DNA from: CAYNJF01 sp964351745
GTDB taxonomy: Bacteria; Pseudomonadota; Gammaproteobacteria; Berkiellales; Berkiellaceae
Assembly: GCA_964351745.1 (NCBI GenBank)
Contig: CAYGPI010000028.1
Coordinates: forward strand, 1-27,703
Length of the DNA stretch: 27,703 nucleotides
Direction of reading: 5' to 3'
Shown here: positions 24,335 to 27,703 of the stretch, one piece after another
Position numbering within the stretch: the first letter of the stretch is position 1
Layout of the letters: every line of letters begins with the position of its first letter
Translations under genes and position numbers: made by a program
Notes under the pieces: generated by a model
Database searches by the model: none
What the model was told of the DNA's origin: nothing
Seen by the model: only the letters and a program-made list of their open reading frames with translations

Positions 24335-24715
24335 ATGGCCACTACTTCCCTTGAAAATGTACGTTTAGAAATTGAGCTCTGGCGTGGCGCTAGAGAAAAA
24401 ACCGGACGTATTCCTAATCGTATTTGGTCACAAGCAATTAAGCTTTTAGATAAGTATTCAATGTCTGAGATTTGCCGCGCACTTCGTCTAAGCCATACCC
24501 AGTTCAAGAATAAGATTAAGCAGCATGATCCTTTTACGCTCCAGAGTGATACGCCATTCTTTGAGGTTGCTATGCCCTCTAAAAGCATCAACAATGTCTT
24601 ACCGGAAGCTCGAAGAGCTATCCTGTATCTCAACGTCTTTACAGTATTTTTGAATCAAGTCTCATCTTTCACACATCCTATGACAGTTGCTAGGCTAGGG
24701 TTGCGCTTTGCTTGA
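24335..24715 (+). CDS. IS66 TnpA-like accessory protein
   Basis: A 126-aa protein. The N-terminal 65 residues, including LEIELWRGAREKTGRIPNRI and MSEICRALRLSHTQFKNKIK, look like the DNA-binding TnpA subunit of IS66 elements of Legionella and related bacteria: a charged helix, IPxxxW, and a helix-turn-helix. The C-terminal half (VAMPSKSINNVLPEARRAIL) is less typical and may be altered near its end. The position 81 bp inside the left terminal repeat, same strand as tnpC, fits the usual tnpA place. GGAG sits 5 bases before the ATG within a hairpin. Its normal partner gene tnpB is missing. Confidence 0.65.
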   Translation: MATTSLENVRLEIELWRGAREKTGRIPNRIWSQAIKLLDKYSMSEICRALRLSHTQFKNKIKQHDPFTLQSDTPFFEVAMPSKSINNVLPEARRAILYLNVFTVFLNQVSSFTHPMTVARLGLRFA

Positions 24716-24782
24716 ACGGTAATAATGCGGTCGACAAAATACGACAATAACTTCAAATAGCCTCAAGTTGAAAAATTCATGG

Positions 24783-25715
24783 TCAGTCATGCCTGGCTTT
24801 TTTGCTTGGATGCTGGTCTTGTGATGCTTCTTCTTCAATTCTTGGCCTTTTTAATCCATCTTTTTTCTGATTGATTTGCCTTAATCTCGAAATAAAAGTG
24901 GTTTTCCTAGCTGGTATCTGCAAACTGGGTATGTGACTCATGATTTCATCAAAAATCTCTGCCGGCAAGTCTGGATGCGCAAGAATACCCCCAGCATATT
25001 CAACTTCTTTTTCTCTTTTTTCTCTTTCTAATCTTTTTACATAAGAACTATACTTGAAGAGGTACTCACTTACGATATCCATAAACAAGCTAAAAACGAT
25101 ATTTAAGATCTGAGTTGCAGGCCTGTTTACCACTGGTGCGATACCTGACAATCGATTTTTCCTATGCTGCCTGAGCAACGTAAGAGTAGCCCGCCTTTCA
25201 TTTGCTACTCGATTACGATTTTCAGTAATCTGATCCATTATGTAGCCAAAGGCTTGGGCGCCCATATTGTTGCCTCGAAGGTTAAGACTTGTCACGTTTG
25301 TGTCTTGTAGTGCTTGACCTAAATCCTTCGCTCCCTGGTCGCCAATATTGTTTTCTTTAAGGTTAAGACTTGTCACGTTTGTGCCTTGTAAGGCCAAACT
25401 TAAATCCTTCGCACCTTGGTCGCCAATATTGTTCCAAGAAAGGTTAAGACTTGTCACGTTCGTGCCTTGTAGTGCTAAATCCTTCGCTCCCTGGGCGCCA
25501 ATTTTGTTGCCTGTAAGGTCAAGACTTGTCACGTTTGTGCCTTGTAACGCCAAACTTAAATCCTTCGCACCTTGGTCGCCAATATTATTATTAAAAATGC
25601 TAAGAAGTGTGACTTTATATAATATTATTTGGTTGATTTGAACAATTTTATCTGACTTATTTGATCTTAGGAGCCTGAGGACCCTGTCTATGTCCTCGGA
25701 ATATAGTATGCGCAT
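24783..25715 (-). CDS. Leucine-rich-repeat protein with nuclear-signal-like tail, cargo of the IS66-derived element
   Basis: A 310-aa protein. Residues about 37-160 are five ribonuclease-inhibitor-like LRRs of 25-27 residues, such as LNLSWNNIGDQGAKDLSLAL followed by QGTNVTS. The third unit is well conserved and the second lacks two residues. LRRs of this class are protein-binding and eukaryotic in style. A helical region follows, including HPDLPAEIFDEIMSHIPSLQ, which faintly resembles the LPxEIxxxIxxxLP start of an F-box; this is weak. The tail contains KRPRIEEEASQ and PSKKARHD: two basic clusters like a bipartite nuclear signal, plus an E-rich block typical of Dot/Icm substrates. ATG 25715 has AGG 8 bases upstream. 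It runs opposite to the transposase genes, so it has its own promoter. Confidence 0.85.
   Translation of the reverse strand: MRILYSEDIDRVLRLLRSNKSDKIVQINQIILYKVTLLSIFNNNIGDQGAKDLSLALQGTNVTSLDLTGNKIGAQGAKDLALQGTNVTSLNLSWNNIGDQGAKDLSLALQGTNVTSLNLKENNIGDQGAKDLGQALQDTNVTSLNLRGNNMGAQAFGYIMDQITENRNRVANERRATLTLLRQHRKNRLSGIAPVVNRPATQILNIVFSLFMDIVSEYLFKYSSYVKRLEREKREKEVEYAGGILAHPDLPAEIFDEIMSHIPSLQIPARKTTFISRLRQINQKKDGLKRPRIEEEASQDQHPSKKARHD
25279..25596 (-). repeat. Four tandem 75-81-bp repeats encoding the LRRs
   Basis: Units begin at 25279, 25360, 25441 and 25516, with lengths 81, 81, 75 and 81. They are nearly identical at DNA level (each starts AGGT-A-GACTTGTCACGTT on the + strand), which points to recent expansion or gene conversion. 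The 6-bp shorter unit explains the two missing residues. Confidence 0.85.
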
Positions 25716-25834
25716 CAATCTTACCTGTTAATTATTAATTTATGAGCTTATTATTAGGTAAACTTACTATTACCACAAAGTAAAAAAGATGGAATGCCTT
25801 GATTTATAGATATTATGTGCGATACACACTAGGA

Positions 25835-26040
25835 TTATATGTTTTGAAAGAGTGCGTAGGCACTATATAAATGAGCTAAACCAGTGCGCATAAGAGGTGT
25901 TAAGGCTCCTTCTTTACCAGGAGCAGTTTCATTAAACCAGCGTACAAAGTTGTCCATTTCTTTAGTTACAATATTTAACGGGGGTGTAATGTTCAGATAA
26001 GCACGGGCATATTCACTCATCTGACCTAATGGGGGTTTAG
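25835..26040 (-). pseudogene. Fragment of a Fic-domain protein
   Basis: The frame reads DPNAIAKPPLGQMSEYARAY, then LNITPPLNIVTKEMDNFVRW and LTPLMRTGLAHLYSAYALF, and then stops. This matches the part of Fic proteins just before the active site (PPP-x-x-I-x-x-x-M-x-x-x-x-x-W and L-x-P-L-x-R-A-x-L-A-H). The catalytic HPFxDGNGR that should follow is absent, so the fragment is inactive. The N-terminal boundary is unclear: the frame stays open upstream but opposes tnpC. Fic proteins AMPylate targets and occur as effectors and toxins. The interval between the LRR start and this fragment is AT-rich and holds the LRR promoter region, including a TTAATTATTAA palindrome at 25728-25738. Confidence 0.6.
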
Positions 26041-26043
26041 CTA

Positions 26044-26079
26044 TGGCGTTTGGATCACGTAAAGGTTGGCGTTTGGATC
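26044..26079 (+). repeat. 13-bp direct repeat at the Fic/tnpC junction
   Basis: TGGCGTTTGGATC occurs at 26044-26056 and again at 26067-26079. It lies exactly where Fic-like coding gives way to tnpC-like coding and may mark the recombination that joined them. Confidence 0.6.
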
Positions 26080-26646
26080 CTATTAAAGCCTTTAAACGAT
26101 AAAGTCAATTTAACCCATGATCAGATCCAAGACTTAAAGTTGAGTATCAGCGACTCAAACCTTAACAATACAAATAAAGCGTTGATCACAGGACTCATCG
26201 ATTTTAATGGTTGGTTTCAACAGCAGCTACTAGAGAGACAAATCAGCATTAAGCTCTTGAAGATGATTATCTTTGGTGAACCTCAGCACAAACGCCAACA
26301 CAAAAAAATCAAATCAAAAACAAGCACAGCAAAAACACAAAAAAATACCGCTGCATCTAATGATGAAAATGGTGGCATCAAAACAGATCTGGATAGTGCA
26401 CATAGCAAAACAAAGAATGGACGCCTATTTGATCTCAAACTTGTAGAAGAAAACAACTCGCTGGGTAAAGCGATTCGATATACACTCAAGCATTGGGAGC
26501 CTTTAACACATTTTCTTAAAACAGAAGGGGCACCCTTGGATAACAATATCTTAGAGGCATCATTAAAAGTCCCAATTAGAATAAGAAAAAACGCCATGTT
26601 CTATAAAACTGAGCATGGCGCCTTTAAAGGGAGCGATATATTATAG
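26050..26646 (+). pseudogene. IS66 TnpC transposase with internal deletion
   Basis: A 198-codon frame against about 500 residues for intact TnpC. The N-terminal part resembles the TnpC leucine-zipper region: LTHDQIQDLKLSISDSNL, then FNGWFQQQLLERQISIKLLK and MIIFGEP, followed by a Lys/Thr/Gln-rich linker. It then jumps to the C-terminal catalytic region: SLGKAIRYTLKHWEPLTHFL, PLDNNILEASLKVPIRIRKN and FYKTEHGA. Only the last acidic residue of the DDE triad, the Glu of DNNILE, remains. The usual end after HGA is also replaced. The TTG start is arbitrary. The frame stayed open after the deletion, but the product cannot be a working transposase. Confidence 0.8.
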
Positions 26647-26647
26647 C

Positions 26648-26684
26648 GTTAGATCGGTTCTAGACATGCTTGTCGGAAGGTTAC
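26648..26684 (-). repeat. Right terminal inverted repeat (IS66-type)
   Basis: Read inward on the minus strand it begins GTAACCTTCCGACAAGCATG, then TCTAGA. It pairs with 24254-24290. Confidence 0.85.
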
Positions 26685-26692
26685 AAACATAC
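26685..26692. repeat. 8-bp target-site duplication, right copy
   Basis: AAACATAC, identical to 24246-24253 and directly abutting the right terminal repeat. Confidence 0.85.
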
Positions 26693-26745
26693 CAACCATA
26701 TGTTAGAAGGATGAAGACTGATCTGTAGGTAAAAGCACACCCCAT

Positions 26746-26769
26746 TCCTGAGTACGCCTATACTCAGGA
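26746..26769. terminator. Hairpin downstream of the HAD hydrolase
   Basis: TCCTGAGTA and TACTCAGGA form a perfect 9-bp stem with a 6-base loop, 36 bases past the minus-strand stop. The U-tract is poor, so a terminator role is likely but unproven. Confidence 0.45.
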
Positions 26770-26804
26770 GTGTCTATTGCATATTTTCATTCGCATACAA
26801 AGTT

Positions 26805-27485
26805 CTAGTCATAGATTAATTTGAGTGTGTTTAATAGTTCATTTGCGCTTTCTAAAACTGTTGCTGCCCCTGCATTTGCTAGAGATTCTTTGTGTCGATA
26901 ATGATGCATATGTGAGGCACCTAGAAAGCCATACGCAGGCATTCCTGCTGCCTTAGCTGCCTGAATACCCAATGGGTGATCCTCAATCACTAAACAATTT
27001 TCATGGTTAATACCGAAGTAATGCGCAGCTTCCAAGAAAAGATCTGGCGCAGGTTTTCGCCTGTCTTCACTAGAAGCTCCAAAAAGTTCAGTTGAATTAA
27101 AATATTTATCTAGGTTCGTTATGGCGAGTGTCTCTAAAATATAACTGTTATCACCGTTTGATGCGACACATATTTTAACACCCTTCTCTTTTAAATAACT
27201 TAGTACGCACGATATATCTTTAATGGGCTTAAGCTTTGTCTTATAGGATCTTTCAGTAATTTGATTGATTTTAAGTTTCTCTAGCTCTGTAATGGTCCTA
27301 CCAAATTCGTGCTGTAGAATTTCATCAAAGTCCCGCTTTGCAACAAATGTAAATAGCTCGATGGATTTTTCTAATGTTAGAGAAATTCCTAGTTTAGCCA
27401 TTTCCTGAGCGTTAATCTGATGCCAAACAACTTCACTATCAATCAATACACCATCATTATCAAATATTACTAGTTCTGGCTTCAT
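26805..27485 (-). CDS. HAD-family sugar-phosphate phosphatase/phosphoglucomutase-like hydrolase
   Basis: A 226-aa haloacid dehalogenase-like enzyme of the beta-phosphoglucomutase/YieH group. All four HAD motifs are present: DNDGVLIDSE near residue 8 (nucleophile Asp and acid/base Asp), VASNGD near 108, the Lys in RRKPAPDLF near 144, and VIEDHPLGIQAA near 166. A helical cap (residues about 16-85) sits between motifs I and II, as in subfamily IA. It removes or moves phosphate on small metabolites in the cytoplasm; the substrate is not predictable. AAGGG lies 8 bases before the ATG. It lies outside the mobile element and looks like ordinary chromosomal content. Confidence 0.9.
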   Translation of the reverse strand: MKPELVIFDNDGVLIDSEVVWHQINAQEMAKLGISLTLEKSIELFTFVAKRDFDEILQHEFGRTITELEKLKINQITERSYKTKLKPIKDISCVLSYLKEKGVKICVASNGDNSYILETLAITNLDKYFNSTELFGASSEDRRKPAPDLFLEAAHYFGINHENCLVIEDHPLGIQAAKAAGMPAYGFLGASHMHHYRHKESLANAGAATVLESANELLNTLKLIYD

Positions 27486-27703
27486 TCAATCTGCCCTTAA
27501 GCTGTCCCAACCTAATAAATATAATATTCCCATTTTACACAAAGTTATATAAGATGACATTTAAGCCTCATTGATTATTCGCCTCAAAGCATATACAACT
27601 TCATTCGATATGATAAGGCCTTTCATAGCCTGGCTCGAGCCTCCGGCTCAACTATCAGACACCCACAAACACACGAACCTATTTGACAGTGCTATTTTTG
27701 CTT
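27486..27703. other. Intergenic tail of the window with a GC-rich hairpin
   Basis: AT-rich sequence upstream of the HAD gene. At 27632-27641 a perfect 10-bp palindrome (GGCTCGAGCC) overlaps a GAGCC-TCC-GGCTC hairpin (27637-27649), giving two competing folds. No gene is seen. Confidence 0.4.

Larger units (their letters stand above)
24254..26684. mobile_element. Non-autonomous IS66-derived element carrying an LRR gene
   Basis: A 2431-bp element bounded by inverted repeats and an 8-bp duplication. The ends start GTAA, as in IS66. Left end GTAAGCTTCCGGCAGGCATG and right end (inward) GTAACCTTCCGACAAGCATG match at 17/20, and the next six bases (TCTAGA) are identical. Inside, in order: a tnpA-like gene (+), an LRR gene (-), a Fic-domain fragment (-) and a gutted tnpC (+). 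No tnpB is present. Since tnpC has lost two of three catalytic residues, movement must depend on a related IS66 transposase elsewhere. The exact duplication shows that the present structure transposed as a unit. Confidence 0.85.

Noticed and set aside
25279..25596. Regularly spaced near-identical DNA units that could be read as a CRISPR array
   Set aside because: Units are 75-81 bp without spacers, in frame, and encode classical LRRs.
25348..25641. A 97-codon plus-strand frame with internal peptide repeats (LRLVTFVPC)
   Set aside because: It is antisense to the LRR repeats; its repeats only reflect the repeated DNA of the real gene.
26283..26597. A 104-codon minus-strand frame
   Set aside because: It is the shadow of the tnpC remnant, whose plus-strand product has clear IS66 similarity.
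14060..26684. A 12.6-kb composite transposon between the lone end at 14060 and the right end at 26684
   Set aside because: The right end pairs with 24254 by better sequence match and by an exact 8-bp duplication, and the 14060 end is degenerate with no duplication partner.
1..27703. tRNA or rRNA genes, riboswitches, replication origins
   Set aside because: I looked for conserved tRNA T-loop and anticodon features, rRNA motifs and riboswitch cores and found none that I can support.

Overview
The window is low-GC gammaproteobacterial DNA from what looks like an intracellular or amoeba-associated member of the Legionellales (Legionella/Coxiella/Berkiella-like). The sign is the mixture of ordinary genes (PiT-type transporter, HtpX-like protease, RMD1-family protein, BON and glycine-zipper lipoproteins, HAD hydrolase) with an unusual density of eukaryotic-like proteins: patatin plus ankyrin repeats, a Ulp1/SENP-type cysteine protease, a U-box protein, a leucine-rich-repeat (LRR) protein and a Fic remnant. 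Several have E-rich or basic C-termini of the kind seen in Dot/Icm (type IVB) substrates. No secretion genes lie in the window, so effector status is inference. Genus is not assigned.

Layout. 1-4.0 kb: 3' part of a patatin-ankyrin gene, then a convergent unknown gene with a glutamate-rich tail. 4.1-5.6 kb: glycine-zipper lipoprotein and convergent PiT-like transporter. 5.9-9.0 kb: 581-aa unknown protein and an intact tyrosine recombinase on the minus strand. 9.1-12.6 kb: alpha-helical repeat protein, two small proteins and a BON lipoprotein. 12.6-14.3 kb: a TipA-like MerR regulator between two copies of a 25-bp repeat, next to a lone insertion-sequence end. 14.3-18.0 kb: APH-fold kinase, a decayed stretch, LuxR-type regulator, RMD1 protein. 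18.1-21.8 kb: membrane-anchored Ulp1-like protease, coiled-coil unknown, U-box protein. 21.8-24.3 kb: a frameshifted pseudogene, HtpX-like protease and a decayed Y1 (REP-associated) transposase. 24.25-26.69 kb: a mobile element. 26.8-27.5 kb: HAD hydrolase.

The main discovery is the element at 24254-26684. It has GTAA-starting terminal inverted repeats about 26 bp long (23/26 matching) and a perfect 8-bp target duplication (AAACATAC), both hallmarks of IS66-family transposition. It holds a tnpA-like gene and a gutted tnpC that lost its first two catalytic acidic residues. In place of tnpB and the tnpC core it carries an LRR gene with a nuclear-localisation-like tail and a Fic-domain fragment. 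It therefore reads as a non-autonomous IS66-derived carrier of an effector-like gene, inserted into an already decayed Y1 transposase.

The Ulp1-like protease and the U-box protein lie within 4 kb of each other and probably act on opposite sides of host ubiquitin/SUMO signalling. Most genes are monocistronic with their own promoters, and many pairs are convergent with hairpins between them. At least five decayed coding stretches mark this as a region of active gain and loss.
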